A stretch of DNA of 64,000 bases from Polynucleobacter bastaniensis. Its GTDB lineage: Bacteria > Pseudomonadota > Gammaproteobacteria > Burkholderiales > Burkholderiaceae. The stretch covers positions 248,001 to 312,000 of the forward strand of contig NZ_JACVOU010000001.1 of NCBI RefSeq assembly GCF_018882205.1, written 5' to 3'. This document shows positions 20,486 to 31,548 of this stretch, in pieces (the stretch's first letter is position 1; each line of letters starts with the position of its first letter). Made by a program: the position numbers and the translations under genes. Below the pieces are notes generated by a model that saw only the letters and a list, made by a program, of their open reading frames with translations, was not told where the DNA came from and searched no databases.

Positions 20486-20956
20486 GTGAATCTGAACGCG
20501 ACCCTATTCGCGCAAATGATCGTTTTCTTCGTCTTATGGTGGGTTGTTGCACGCTTTGTGTGGCCGCCACTAGTCAAGGCGCTAGATGAGCGTTCAAGCA
20601 AAATTGCTGATGGCTTGGCATCTGCCGAGCGCGGTAAAGAAGCGCTCGCTTTGGCAAGCAATGAAGCAGAGCAAGAATTAACCAAAGCACGCCAAGAAGG
20701 TGTGCAGCGTGTTGCAGAAGCAGAAAAACGTGCGCAAATGTCTGCTGAAGAAATTCGCGCAAATGCACAAGCTGAAGCAGCGCGCATTATTTCTCAAGCA
20801 AAGCAAGATGCAGATCAACAAGTAACTCGTGCTCGTGAAGTATTGCGCGCTGAGGTCGCGGCGTTGGCGGTTAAGGGGGCAGAGCAAATTTTGCGTCGTG
20901 AAGTTGATGCAAAGACCCACGGCACATTGCTTGAGCAACTAAAGGCAGAACTTTGA
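20486..20956 (+). CDS. atpF: ATP synthase Fo subunit b
   Basis: Subunit b is the peripheral stalk that holds F1 against subunit a. The 156 residues give one N-terminal membrane helix ([23 protein letters not shown]) and a long, charged, Ala-rich coiled coil. The start is a GTG at 20486 with GAAAGGA before it; no ATG is near. Only one b gene is present, so the stalk is probably a b2 homodimer. It ends two bases before atpH. Confidence 0.96.
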   Translation: MNLNATLFAQMIVFFVLWWVVARFVWPPLVKALDERSSKIADGLASAERGKEALALASNEAEQELTKARQEGVQRVAEAEKRAQMSAEEIRANAQAEAARIISQAKQDADQQVTRAREVLRAEVAALAVKGAEQILRREVDAKTHGTLLEQLKAEL

Positions 20957-20957
20957 T

Positions 20958-21494
20958 ATGGCTGAGTTAGCCACAATTGCACGCCCTTATGCTGAAGCGC
21001 TTTTTCAAAGCACCAAGCCTGCTGCGCTTGCTACTTGTTTGGAGCAGCTAAATGAATTGGCGCAGATTGCTGCATTGCCAGAGCTTGCTGCTTTATCAAA
21101 CAATCCAAAAGTTTCTGCTGATGATTTAAGCAAATTACTTTCTGGCATGGTAAAGACCAAGTTAGATGGTCAGGTTGCAAGCTTTTTAAATCTATTGAAT
21201 CAAAACCACCGCTTAGCTGCTCTTCCCGAAATTGCCCATCAATTTGAGGCAATGAAGAATAAGAGCGAAAGTGCTGCAGAAGTAAACATTACTAGCGCAT
21301 TTCCATTAGAGGGTTCTGCGCTAACCGATTTGCTGTCGAGTTTGAAGAAGCGCTTTGGTGGTAAAGAATTGCGCCCGACCATCCAGATAGATCCTGAATT
21401 GATTGGTGGAGTTCGCATTCAAGTTGGTGATGAAGTAATGGATAGTTCAGTCAAGGCGCAGTTAGCCCAAATGCAAATCAGTCTTGGCGCATAA
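20958..21494 (+). CDS. atpH: ATP synthase F1 subunit delta
   Basis: Subunit delta links the b stalk to the top of the alpha3beta3 head. The 178-residue protein begins MAELATIARPYAEALF, the OSCP/delta family start, and ends with the conserved DPELIGGVRIQVGDEVMDSSVKAQL region. It starts two bases after the atpF stop and precedes atpA by 46 bases. Length is normal. Confidence 0.96.
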   Translation: MAELATIARPYAEALFQSTKPAALATCLEQLNELAQIAALPELAALSNNPKVSADDLSKLLSGMVKTKLDGQVASFLNLLNQNHRLAALPEIAHQFEAMKNKSESAAEVNITSAFPLEGSALTDLLSSLKKRFGGKELRPTIQIDPELIGGVRIQVGDEVMDSSVKAQLAQMQISLGA

Positions 21495-21540
21495 AGTGAT
21501 CCCGATTAAGAACATACGAAATAAGACCCAGGAGTAAGTA

Positions 21541-23082
21541 ATGCAACTCAACCCTTCCGAGATCAGCGAGCTGATCAAAAGCCGAATTAGCGAAATGGGT
21601 GTTGACACCCAGTCTCGTAATGAAGGCACTGTTATTTCAGTGACCGATGGTATCTGCCGCGTACATGGTTTATCTGGTGTGATGCAGGGCGAAATGTTGG
21701 AGTTTCCTAACAACACTATCGGTCTTGCCTTGAACCTTGAGCGTGATTCAGTTGGCGCTGTAGTGTTGGGTGAATATACCCACATTAAAGAAGGCGATCC
21801 AGTTAAGTGTACAGGCCGTATCTTAGAAGTTCCAGTTGGCCCAGAGTTGCTTGGCCGCGTTGTAAACGCACTGGGTCAGCCGATTGATGGTAAAGGTCCA
21901 ATCAATACTAAGTTAACTGACTTTATCGAAAAAGTTGCTCCAGGCGTGATTGCACGTCAATCTGTTAGCCAGCCAGTTCAAACTGGTTTGAAAGCGATTG
22001 ATGCAATGGTTCCAATTGGCCGTGGTCAGCGTGAGTTGATCATTGGTGACCGTCAAACAGGTAAGACAGCAGTTGCAGTTGATGCGATCATTAACCAAAA
22101 AGGTAAAGGCGTTTATTGCGTTTACGTGGCGATCGGTCAAAAAGCTTCTACTATTGCTAACGTTGTTCGCAAGCTCACAGAACTAGGCGCAATGGAATAC
22201 ACCGTTGTTGTAGCGGCGAGCGCTTCGGAGTCTGCTGCAATGCAGTACCTCTCAGCATATGCTGGATGCACGATGGGTGAATATTTCCGCGATCGTGGCG
22301 AAGACGCATTGATCGTGTATGACGATTTAACAAAACAAGCGGTTGCATACCGTCAGATTTCTTTGCTCTTGCGTCGCCCACCAGGTCGTGAAGCCTACCC
22401 TGGCGATGTGTTCTATCTACACTCACGTTTACTTGAGCGCGCTGCCCGTGTAAATGCCGAGTACGTTGAGAAATTTACAAATGGTTCGGTAAAAGGTAAG
22501 ACAGGCTCTTTGACTGCACTGCCAATTATTGAGACTCAAGCTGGTGACGTTTCTGCATTTGTTCCAACCAATGTGATTTCGATTACCGACGGCCAGATCT
22601 TCTTGGAAACCGACTTGTTTAACGCTGGCGTACGCCCTGCGATTAACGCTGGTATTTCTGTGTCACGCGTTGGTGGCGCAGCTCAGACCAAAGTGATCAA
22701 GAAATTATCTGGCGGTATTCGTACCGACTTAGCTCAGTATCGTGAATTAGCAGCTTTTGCGCAGTTTGCATCTGATCTTGATGATGCAACTCGTAAGCAA
22801 CTCGAGCGCGGTAAGCGTGTTACTGAGTTGTGTAAACAAGCGCAGTACAAGCCTTTGCAGGTTTGGGAAATGGCTGCCTCACTTTATGCCATGAACAACG
22901 GCTACTTTGATGATCTTGAAGTAAAGCATGTATTAGCATTTGAAAAAGGTTTGCAAGATCATTTGAAATCAAAATACGCTGATTTAGTTGGCCGTATTGA
23001 AGAGAGCAAAGACTTGAGCAAAGATGATGAAGCTGCTTTGCGTTCTGCGATTGAGGATTACAAGCGTTCAGCCTCTTTCTAA
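21541..23082 (+). CDS. atpA: ATP synthase F1 subunit alpha
   Basis: The non-catalytic nucleotide-binding subunit of the F1 head, 513 residues. It starts [16 protein letters not shown], has the beta-barrel domain, Walker [16 protein letters not shown] near residue 169, [16 protein letters not shown] with Walker B, the Arg-finger region ([11 protein letters not shown]) and the C-terminal helical domain. AGGAG precedes the ATG. Fully conserved in length and motifs. Confidence 0.98.
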   Translation: MQLNPSEISELIKSRISEMGVDTQSRNEGTVISVTDGICRVHGLSGVMQGEMLEFPNNTIGLALNLERDSVGAVVLGEYTHIKEGDPVKCTGRILEVPVGPELLGRVVNALGQPIDGKGPINTKLTDFIEKVAPGVIARQSVSQPVQTGLKAIDAMVPIGRGQRELIIGDRQTGKTAVAVDAIINQKGKGVYCVYVAIGQKASTIANVVRKLTELGAMEYTVVVAASASESAAMQYLSAYAGCTMGEYFRDRGEDALIVYDDLTKQAVAYRQISLLLRRPPGREAYPGDVFYLHSRLLERAARVNAEYVEKFTNGSVKGKTGSLTALPIIETQAGDVSAFVPTNVISITDGQIFLETDLFNAGVRPAINAGISVSRVGGAAQTKVIKKLSGGIRTDLAQYRELAAFAQFASDLDDATRKQLERGKRVTELCKQAQYKPLQVWEMAASLYAMNNGYFDDLEVKHVLAFEKGLQDHLKSKYADLVGRIEESKDLSKDDEAALRSAIEDYKRSASF

Positions 23083-23099
23083 GAGGACTCGCATAAATC

Positions 23100-23969
23100 A
23101 TGGCAAGCACAAAAGAGATACGATCTAAGATCAAGAGCGTGCAAAATACGCGCAAGATCACTAAGGCAATGGAAATGGTCGCCGCATCCAAGATGCGTCG
23201 CGCCCAAGAGCGTATGCGTAATGCGCGCCCGTATGCTGAAAAAATTCGTGAGATTGTTGCTAATCTTTCAAAAGCAAATCCTGAGTTCCGCTCTTCTTAC
23301 ATGGTAATTCGTGACGTAAAGAAAATTGGAACAATTTTGGTTACAACAGATAAGGGCTTATGTGGCGGACTAAACACCAACGTATTGCGTCTGATTGCAA
23401 ACCAAGTGCGCGATATGCAAGGCAGCAATATTGATATTGAATATACTGCTATCGGCTCAAAAGGGCTCCAGTTTCTAAATCGTTCAAAAGCAAAGATAAT
23501 TTCTCAAACAACCCATATTGGCGATACACCACATATGGACATGTTAATTGGCGCAATAACTGCCCAGTTAGAGGCGTTTGAGCGCGGTGAAATTGATGCT
23601 GTTTATTTGGCATATAACCGCTTTGTAAATGCAATGAAACAAGAGCCTGTTTTAGAAAAACTCATACCACTGGAGTCAGTTGCATTGACTCCAGAAGAGA
23701 AAGCAGGAAATTCTTGGGATTACATCTACGAACCTGATGCGGAGTCCATCTTAAATGGCTTGCTTAAGCGTTATGTAGAGGCAATGATTTATCAAGCTGT
23801 TGCTGAAAACATGGCATCTGAGCAATCTGCCCGCATGGTCTCTATGAAGGCTGCGTCAGATAATGCAAAGAACGTGATTGGCGAATTGCAATTGGAATAC
23901 AACAAGACACGACAGGCTGCTATTACTAAAGAGTTGTCAGAGATTGTTGGCGGAGCGGCTGCGGTTTAA
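23100..23969 (+). CDS. atpG: ATP synthase F1 subunit gamma
   Basis: The central rotating shaft of F1. The 289 residues show the conserved N-terminal helix ([31 protein letters not shown]), the [12 protein letters not shown] motif and the C-terminal helix [31 protein letters not shown], which form the coiled coil inside the head. It lies 17 bases after atpA. Confidence 0.98.
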   Translation: MASTKEIRSKIKSVQNTRKITKAMEMVAASKMRRAQERMRNARPYAEKIREIVANLSKANPEFRSSYMVIRDVKKIGTILVTTDKGLCGGLNTNVLRLIANQVRDMQGSNIDIEYTAIGSKGLQFLNRSKAKIISQTTHIGDTPHMDMLIGAITAQLEAFERGEIDAVYLAYNRFVNAMKQEPVLEKLIPLESVALTPEEKAGNSWDYIYEPDAESILNGLLKRYVEAMIYQAVAENMASEQSARMVSMKAASDNAKNVIGELQLEYNKTRQAAITKELSEIVGGAAAV

Positions 23970-24009
23970 GCGGTTAGCGTTTAGGAATACGAAAGAATTC
24001 AGGAATTAA

Positions 24010-25425
<1,416 letters not shown>

Positions 25426-25446
25426 TCGAATTCATCTAGGGAAATT

Positions 25447-25863
25447 ATGTCAACCATACGCGTCGATGTAGTAAGTGCTGAGAAATCTATTTTCAGCGGT
25501 GAAGCCAGGTTTGTAGCGCTTCCTGGAGAAAATGGTGAGCTCGGTATTTTGCGCGGCCATACTCCTTTGATTACACGCATTCGTCCAGGCTCAGTTCGTA
25601 TTGAAAAAGCTGATGGTGATGAAGAGTTTGTATTCGTTGCAGGCGGCTATTTAGAAGTGCAGCCAGATCATGTCACCGTATTGGCCGATACCGCTATTCG
25701 CGGACATGACCTTGATGAAGCAAAAGCTAACGACGCAAAGAAACGCGCTGAAGAAGCTATGCAAAATCGTGGTTCAGAATTTGATTTGGCTTTAGCTCAA
25801 TCAGAGTTTGCAATGGCAGCAGCACAGCTGGCTGCGATTGCTCGTTTCCGTCGTAAAAAGTAA
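25447..25863 (+). CDS. atpC: ATP synthase F1 subunit epsilon
   Basis: Subunit epsilon joins gamma to the c-ring and can inhibit ATP hydrolysis. The 138-residue protein has the N-terminal beta-sandwich ([38 protein letters not shown]) and a C-terminal Ala-rich helical hairpin. It is the last gene of the operon; hemE begins 16 bases later, so hemE is probably read through from the same transcript. Confidence 0.97.
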   Translation: MSTIRVDVVSAEKSIFSGEARFVALPGENGELGILRGHTPLITRIRPGSVRIEKADGDEEFVFVAGGYLEVQPDHVTVLADTAIRGHDLDEAKANDAKKRAEEAMQNRGSEFDLALAQSEFAMAAAQLAAIARFRRKK

Positions 25864-25878
25864 GTATCGGATATTTCC

Positions 25879-26985
25879 TTGTTGTTAAATGACCGATTTT
25901 TAAAAGCCTGCTTGGGTGAAGCGGTTGATCAAACACCGCTTTGGCTCATGCGCCAAGCTGGTCGTTACCTACCAGAGTACAACGCTACCCGCGCAAGAGC
26001 TGGAAGCTTTCTTGGGTTAGCTAAAAATCCAGCCCATGCAACTGAAGTAACCCTCCAACCTTTGGATCGTTACCCATTAGACGCAGCGATTTTGTTCTCG
26101 GACATTTTGACCATTCCCGATGCTATGGGTTTAGGTCTGAAATTTACAGCAGGCGAAGGACCTAGTTTTGATCATCCTCTTCGCACGGAAGAAGCAGTTA
26201 AAAAATTACGCGTTGCCGACATGGATCAGCTTAAATATGTTTTTGATGCTGTATCAGAAATTCGCAAAGCTTTGGTTCAAGATGGTAAGCAGCGCGTACC
26301 GCTGATTGGTTTTTCTGGCAGCCCATGGACATTAGCCTGCTACATGATTGATGGTTCGGGCTCAGACGATTTTCGTCATGCCAAGACCATGATGTTTAGC
26401 CGCCCAGATTTGCTTGAGCATATTCTGGAGATTAATGTGCAGTCTGTGGCTGCTTATTTAATTGAGCAAGTTAAGGCAGGCGCACAAGCGCTAATGATTT
26501 TTGATACTTGGGGTGGATTACTTCCCGATGGTTGGTATCAGCGCATGTCTTTGGCTGCTATGCAAAAAGTGATTGCATTATTACCTCTTGAACATGAGGG
26601 GCGCAAGATCCCAATCATTATGTTCACAAAGGGCGGTGGTATTTGGTTAAATGACATGGCGCAAATTGGGGCAGATGTCATTGCGATCGACTGGACGATG
26701 CGCTTAAGCCGCGTTCGTCAGCAGCTTTTAGACATCAATAAACCGCTGGCTTTGCAAGGCAACTTAGATCCGCTAATTTTGTTTTCAGAACCAAAGCAAG
26801 TTGCAACTGCTGCTGAGAGCCTCTTGAATGACTTGGCGGGCGCTCCTGCGTTAAAGCCTGGTCTGCATTCCCTCGATGGCCATATTTTTAATCTAGGGCA
26901 TGGCATTAACCAATTTACCCCACCTGAAAATGTGGCGGCTCTTTCCGAGGCTGTAATCAATCACTCAAAAGCCTTGCGTACATAG
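25879..26985 (+). CDS. hemE: Uroporphyrinogen decarboxylase
   Basis: HemE removes four carboxyl groups from uroporphyrinogen III to give coproporphyrinogen III in haem synthesis. The 368 residues show the substrate-binding signature [15 protein letters not shown] near residue 20 and the second signature [16 protein letters not shown]. There is no ATG at the right place: two adjacent TTG codons (25879, 25882) are the only reasonable starts. The gene follows atpC closely and is followed by an AT-rich gap with DnaA boxes. Confidence 0.97.
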   Translation: MLLNDRFLKACLGEAVDQTPLWLMRQAGRYLPEYNATRARAGSFLGLAKNPAHATEVTLQPLDRYPLDAAILFSDILTIPDAMGLGLKFTAGEGPSFDHPLRTEEAVKKLRVADMDQLKYVFDAVSEIRKALVQDGKQRVPLIGFSGSPWTLACYMIDGSGSDDFRHAKTMMFSRPDLLEHILEINVQSVAAYLIEQVKAGAQALMIFDTWGGLLPDGWYQRMSLAAMQKVIALLPLEHEGRKIPIIMFTKGGGIWLNDMAQIGADVIAIDWTMRLSRVRQQLLDINKPLALQGNLDPLILFSEPKQVATAAESLLNDLAGAPALKPGLHSLDGHIFNLGHGINQFTPPENVAALSEAVINHSKALRT

Positions 26986-27272
26986 CACTAACTATAAGTA
27001 ATTGCTAACTTAGGGCAGTATTTTGATAAAAGTTATGCACAGAAATGTGCAAAATAAAAAATACAGTGAGATTCGTGGGAATTATTAAACATTACCTTTA
27101 TAAACGACTGTAAGCCATTGATTTATATTGAAAATTAATAAAATATTGATTTTCTGTCCAAGATAGCATTCCTATAAAATAACTATAGAAACGCAGAGTA
27201 GCAAATGATATCCACAGACTTATCCACAGGGTTAAATAACAAATTTTAGTAAATGATCCTCAGCCTATCGTA
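26986..27272. promoter_or_regulatory. AT-rich gap with DnaA boxes between hemE and priA
   Basis: This 287-base gap is very AT-rich. It contains DnaA-box matches TTATGCACA at 27033-27041 (a consensus TTATNCACA), ATATCCACA at 27208-27216 (one mismatch) and TTATCCACA at 27220-27228 (perfect), all in the same orientation. The last two are three bases apart, 45-65 bases before the priA start. They could titrate DnaA or let DnaA control priA. No RNA gene or protein gene was recognised here. Confidence 0.7.
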
Positions 27273-29384
27273 GTGCAGGTAGTAGTAGATAAGCCTTTAG
27301 TGCAGGGCTTTGATTACCTGTGGGATGTTGAAAAGATAGGCAAATTGCCTGAAATTGGCAATGTAGTTGAGATACCCTTTGCACGATCAAAAGAAATTGG
27401 GCTGGTAATAAAAGTAAGCAATCACTCCGATTATGAGATCGAAAAGCTCAAATACGTAGATCGCCTTGCACCACTTCCTGTATTGGACCCCGCCTTATTA
27501 CGATTAATGAGTTTTGCAAGCCAGTATTACATCCATGCTTTAGGGGAAACCGCATTGCCGGTCATACCGCAGATGTGGAAAAAAGCAGATGAATGGGAAA
27601 AAATACCGAAAAAACTGGAATCTGCAGACAAAAAAAATAAAAAAAAGCTTGTAACAGTGGCAGAAGGTTTGATAACGGTAGAGCAATTGAATTCCGATCA
27701 AAAGGTCGCCCTATCTCAATTACTGGCAGATTCTCAAAAAGAAAATCAATTCAGGACAATTTTGTTGCAGGGCCAAACGGGGAGTGGCAAGACGGCCGTC
27801 TTTCTAAATTGGCTTGCAAGCACTCTTAACGAAGAGGGCGCCCAAGTACTTTTACTAGTGCCAGAAATTAACTTAACTCCGCAACTAGAAAGACGCGTAA
27901 GAGCCTACTTCCCAGATAAAAAAATGGCAGTGTTACATAGTGGTGTCAGCGAAAAGAAAAGAGGTATTGCTTGGTATGAGGCAATGACTGGCAAGGCGCA
28001 AATTATTATAGGAACCAGGCTAGCAGCCTTAACGCCCATGCCAAATTTACGTGCCATCGTGGTGGATGAAGAGCATGACCCATCTTATAAGCAACAAGAT
28101 GGAACTAGATACTCAGCAAGAGATTTAGCAATCTGGCGAGCGCATGATCAAAAAATCCCTATCCTCTTGTCTTCTGCCACTCCATCATTAGAAACTTGGT
28201 TAGCAGCTCAATCCGGGCGCTATGAAAATATTCGACTTAATCAGCGCGCCCAGGGTGCAAGTTTACCTAGCGTGCATTTGATTAATACACGTGATCCAAA
28301 AAATCAATTTAGCCCAGGCAATGCAGGCGCGCCTAAGCAAAAAAGTCTGATTACAAAGACGCTTGCAAATGCTATTACAAAATCACTTGCAGAAAAAAAG
28401 CAAAGTTTGATTTTGATTAATCGGCGCGGTTATGCTCCGGTACTCAGTTGCTCAGCATGTAATTGGTTGTCAAAATGTAATCAATGCTCTACCTATACGG
28501 TAATTCATAAGGCCGGCGCTTTAACTAAAAGATCGGTATTGAATTGTCACCATTGTGGGTTAGTAAAGCCCATTCCACAGTTTTGTCCTGATTGTGGAAA
28601 TGCAGATCTAAAGACGCTAGGTCATGGGACTCAAAAATTAGAAGATGCTATTGAAGAAATGTGGCCACAAGCGAGAGTGCTGCGGGTCGATACAGATTCA
28701 AGTAGAAGGAGTAAAGGGGCAGAGGCTCTCTTTACAAAAATACATGATGGCAATGTTGACATTGTCGTTGGCACTCAAATGATTGCTAAAGGACATGACT
28801 ATCAAAATATTGGATTAGTCGCCGTATTAGAGGCAGATAGTCGACTCTATTCAGCAGACTTTAGGGCTGCCGAAAGATTATTTGCGCAGTTAGTTCAAGT
28901 GGCCGGGCGTGCAGGAAGATCGGGCATCAAAGGTGAGGCCGGGGGAGATATTTTTATCGAGACACAATACCCAGAGGCGCCTGTATTTCAGTATTTATTA
29001 AGACACGATGTCGATGGATTTTTAGCATTTACCGCTAAAGAGCGCGAAGAGGCAAAATTACCACCCTACTCATATCAAGCACTCATTCATGCAGAAGGGA
29101 AAAACCTAGATCAGGCGATTCAGTTTTTGAATGAACTCAAGGCGCGAATAAAAAATAAGGGCCTGATTACGAGAGAGCTTAAGATGTATGACCCAGTCCC
29201 TAAGCCAGTCATGCGGGTAGCGGGTGCAGAGCGCGCCCAATTATTAATTGAGTCAGGTAATCGCAAGTTACTACAAGAAACACTTGAAGTAATTGATCAA
29301 GAATTGCGCCAAGATTCCACAGGAAGAATCAGTAAAACATCACGTATTCGATGGTTGGTAGAGCGCGATCCGATTGCTATCTAA
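27273..29384 (+). CDS. priA: Primosomal protein N' (replication restart helicase PriA)
   Basis: PriA recognises stalled forks and reloads the replisome. The 703 residues show the N-terminal 3'-binding domain, Walker A GQTGSGKTAVFLNW, DEEH box VVDEEHDPSYKQQDGTRYSARDLA, the zinc-binding insertion with eight Cys (CSACNWLSKCNQC ... CHHCGL ... CPDCG), GTQMIAKGHDY and QVAGRAGR. The frame opens just after a stop at 27237-27239, and GTG 27273 is the only standard start before conserved sequence. There is no clear ribosome binding site. The end overlaps convergent gcvH by four bases. Confidence 0.95.
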   Translation: MQVVVDKPLVQGFDYLWDVEKIGKLPEIGNVVEIPFARSKEIGLVIKVSNHSDYEIEKLKYVDRLAPLPVLDPALLRLMSFASQYYIHALGETALPVIPQMWKKADEWEKIPKKLESADKKNKKKLVTVAEGLITVEQLNSDQKVALSQLLADSQKENQFRTILLQGQTGSGKTAVFLNWLASTLNEEGAQVLLLVPEINLTPQLERRVRAYFPDKKMAVLHSGVSEKKRGIAWYEAMTGKAQIIIGTRLAALTPMPNLRAIVVDEEHDPSYKQQDGTRYSARDLAIWRAHDQKIPILLSSATPSLETWLAAQSGRYENIRLNQRAQGASLPSVHLINTRDPKNQFSPGNAGAPKQKSLITKTLANAITKSLAEKKQSLILINRRGYAPVLSCSACNWLSKCNQCSTYTVIHKAGALTKRSVLNCHHCGLVKPIPQFCPDCGNADLKTLGHGTQKLEDAIEEMWPQARVLRVDTDSSRRSKGAEALFTKIHDGNVDIVVGTQMIAKGHDYQNIGLVAVLEADSRLYSADFRAAERLFAQLVQVAGRAGRSGIKGEAGGDIFIETQYPEAPVFQYLLRHDVDGFLAFTAKEREEAKLPPYSYQALIHAEGKNLDQAIQFLNELKARIKNKGLITRELKMYDPVPKPVMRVAGAERAQLLIESGNRKLLQETLEVIDQELRQDSTGRISKTSRIRWLVERDPIAI

Positions 29385-29773
29385 GCACCTGCGCTAGACT
29401 CGTATTGTGTGAGCGACATTAAGTCGTTTAAGTTAGAACTCAATATCTCAGAAGATGTTGGTCTAATTTTAAATAACCAAACTGCATACGGCTGGGTATT
29501 CACCACTTCAGGGCTGACATCCACCTCTTCATTAAGAGCAACAATTTCACCGCTGATGGGAGCATGAATATCGCTCGCCGCTTTAACGGACTCTATTGCA
29601 GCTATGGCTTCGCCCTGCTTCACTTGTTGGCCAATTTTTGGCGCTTGGAAAAACATCACATCACCTAAAGCTTCTTGCGCGTAATTGCTAATGCCTACCC
29701 AAACTAGCCCATCATCTTCAATGCTAGCCCACTCATGTGTTTCTGCAAATTTAAATGTGTCTTGCGTTTTCAT
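29381..29773 (-). CDS. gcvH: Glycine cleavage system H protein
   Basis: The H protein carries a lipoyl arm that shuttles the aminomethyl group between the P, T and L proteins. This 130-residue protein starts MKTQDTFKFAETHEWASIEDD and has the lipoylation site Lys64 in AIESVKAASDIHAP. AAGGA precedes the ATG at the usual distance. Neither gcvT nor gcvP is adjacent, which is unusual because the three are normally clustered; they may be elsewhere in the genome, or this copy may serve mainly in lipoate handling. The length is normal. Confidence 0.95.
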   Translation of the reverse strand: MKTQDTFKFAETHEWASIEDDGLVWVGISNYAQEALGDVMFFQAPKIGQQVKQGEAIAAIESVKAASDIHAPISGEIVALNEEVDVSPEVVNTQPYAVWLFKIRPTSSEILSSNLNDLMSLTQYESSAGA

Positions 29774-29842
29774 TGTGTTTCCTTTGGAGTATGTGGGTGA
29801 CGACGTGGAGTATGTCCCGGGTCAAGGAAATAAGTTGGCGTT

Positions 29843-29890
29843 TGGTACAGAGTGCCAAACTAATCCCAATGTCGGGGATTGATCAATCCC
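29843..29890 (-). repeat. Two inverted repeats upstream of gcvH
   Basis: GGGATTGATCAATCCC at 29875-29890 is a perfect 16-base palindrome. Close by, GTTTGG and CCAAAC form a second inverted repeat with a nine-base loop, at about 29840-29860. They lie between the stop of the small double-CxxC gene and the gcvH start, so they may be operators or leader hairpins. I did not recognise a glycine riboswitch in them. Confidence 0.5.
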
Positions 29891-29914
29891 AAACTGTTAA
29901 AGCTAAATTAAGTC

Positions 29915-30100
29915 TTAGGTTTTTGCTGAGCCCGTACGATGAGTACGGTTGTATAAACAACTTGCGCAAATCCAGCGCTGCTTGCGATTGCTTGTCGGAA
30001 TCCAAGTGCCACCTTCCAGACGCTTTTCGCGACTGCATGAGGAGCAGAACTTAAGGCTCTGTGAAGTTTCTTGGGTAGCAGCTGGAGTCGAAGTAGTCAT
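29915..30100 (-). CDS. Small double-CxxC (zinc-ribbon-like) protein of unknown function
   Basis: From the ATG at 30100 this gives a 61-residue protein with two CxxC pairs, CSSC and CASC, 24 residues apart and separated by the basic, aromatic stretch EGGTWIPTSNRKQRWI. This spacing suits a zinc ribbon. A longer TTG start at 30115 is possible. It lies on the same strand, 41 bases after the desaturase gene and upstream of gcvH. I do not recognise a named family; similar small CxxC proteins occur in betaproteobacteria and phages. The Cys pattern and gene position argue for a real gene, though the ribosome binding site is weak. Confidence 0.6.
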   Translation of the reverse strand: MTTSTPAATQETSQSLKFCSSCSREKRLEGGTWIPTSNRKQRWICASCLYNRTHRTGSAKT

Positions 30101-30141
30101 GGGTAATCCGGGCAATTCAAATCTTGTACAGAAGTTCTATT

Positions 30142-31284
30142 TTACCCGTTTTGTCCCGCTGGGGCTGGGCTCAGGACAACTCGTACCGAATCGGCCGTTT
30201 TATTGCCATCAAAATCAAGCCAGGCCTTATTTTCAAAATCATAGAGCTTGCACTTCCGAGCCGTCTCGAAATACCATGCCCAAGAGAATTTTTGGATAAA
30301 AATACGCTCTGGAAGGATGGTTTCCAGGGTATTTTGGGCCTCTTGAAGGCGATATAGCGGCACGCTCATATCTACGTGATGGGCTGTGTGCTCCATGATA
30401 TGGTGCATTAAAGAGCCCCAAATCCAATTAAAGGTCAAATGCACTGTGGTGGATACAAAAGGCTGGGCGCGCAACCACTCAGATTTCTTGTCATACCAAG
30501 AGACTGAGGTGTGGGTATGGTGAACATAGACCACAAAACCAATCATTCCATTCCAGAATAGGAAAGGAAGAGCAAAACCAGTGATGAGGCCAAGCCAAAC
30601 AGATTGACCGGTGGCGAGGGCGCCGGCAATGAGACAGGCAATCCAGATAATGGCAAAGCCAGTAACCAGTAAATTGTCTTTCAAGAAAATTGGACGATCG
30701 CCAGGTTTATTTTTTGCATTCGGGAAGTACTCACGTCTCCACCAAATCTCAATGAGGTAGTAGAAAACAGGTCCCCAACCACTACGGTAAAGACGCTCTA
30801 CGGCTTTACGCCAGGAAGGCAGAGCATCAAATTCTGCTTTTGATAATGGAGCCCAAACAAAGTCAAAGCCCTTGAGATTAGTCTGACCATGGTGAACAAC
30901 GTTGTGCCCTACATCCCATAAGCTATATGGGGTTAGGGACGGTAAGAATGCAATGCGACCGAGTACTTTATTAAGTTCACGGTGCGGTGTGTAGCTTTGA
31001 TGGCAAGCATCATGGCCTAAGATGAAGATGCGACCAGTAACAAAACCAGCAACTAAACCCAATACGATTTTGATCAGTACGCTCTCAATAAAAATGGTTC
31101 CAGCTATGCAGGCAAGCCATAAAACAGCATCTAATGCTAGCAAGGCAATTGCTTTTGCTGTTTCACCCTGAGCCATAGGGATCAACCAGCTACGAATAAC
31201 TTTTCGGTGCGGCAACGGAAGATCTGGAGCCAAAGGATTAACCATGGATGGTTCGGATAGTGCAGAATTTAGATGATTTGACAT
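30142..31284 (-). CDS. Membrane fatty-acid desaturase
   Basis: A 380-residue integral membrane di-iron enzyme, from the ATG at 31284 (a TTG four codons upstream is less likely). It has the three His boxes of the desaturase superfamily: HDACH near residue 91, HNVVHH near 127 and HTAHHVD near 311, plus an extra HHTH near 265. Two pairs of hydrophobic segments lie between them. Such enzymes introduce double bonds in acyl chains or hydroxylate related substrates; the exact substrate and position cannot be read here. The small CxxC gene follows on the same strand. Confidence 0.9.
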   Translation of the reverse strand: MSNHLNSALSEPSMVNPLAPDLPLPHRKVIRSWLIPMAQGETAKAIALLALDAVLWLACIAGTIFIESVLIKIVLGLVAGFVTGRIFILGHDACHQSYTPHRELNKVLGRIAFLPSLTPYSLWDVGHNVVHHGQTNLKGFDFVWAPLSKAEFDALPSWRKAVERLYRSGWGPVFYYLIEIWWRREYFPNAKNKPGDRPIFLKDNLLVTGFAIIWIACLIAGALATGQSVWLGLITGFALPFLFWNGMIGFVVYVHHTHTSVSWYDKKSEWLRAQPFVSTTVHLTFNWIWGSLMHHIMEHTAHHVDMSVPLYRLQEAQNTLETILPERIFIQKFSWAWYFETARKCKLYDFENKAWLDFDGNKTADSVRVVLSPAPAGQNG

Positions 31285-31365
31285 GATAAGAATCAATAAG
31301 TTAGGTAGAAATGATAGCCTTTTTCACGAATTCACGCATGATGTAGGTCAAAATCCCCTCTGTTT

Positions 31366-31441
31366 TGGTGCGCCCGGCAGGAATCGAACCTGCGACCCTT
31401 GGCTTCGGAGGCCAATACTCTATCCACTGAGCTACGGGCGC
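31366..31441 (-). tRNA. tRNA-Arg (anticodon CCG)
   Basis: The minus strand reads GCGCCCG at the 5' end and CGGGCGC-A-CCA at the 3' end, with D-arm (TAGCTCAGTGGATAGAG), anticodon stem-loop TTGGC-CTCCGAA-GCCAA and T-arm GGTTCGATTCC. The anticodon CCG decodes CGG. CCA is encoded. The gene is 76 bases long and stands alone. Confidence 0.97.
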
Positions 31442-31548
31442 CAATATGAAATTCACTAACTGCGCTATTGTAAGTGCCTATATCCTTAGGCTCTCGTTAT
31501 AATCTTTGCAGAACCATCCTAAAAACCCGTCAAACTATAAAAAGTCCT

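Noticed and set aside
20449..20787. 112-residue frame opposite atpF
   Set aside because: Antisense to the Ala-rich coiled coil of subunit b; composition mirrors atpF.
29774..29914. Glycine riboswitch upstream of gcvH
   Set aside because: I looked for the conserved glycine aptamer pattern and did not recognise it; only simple inverted repeats are seen. A covariance-model search would decide.
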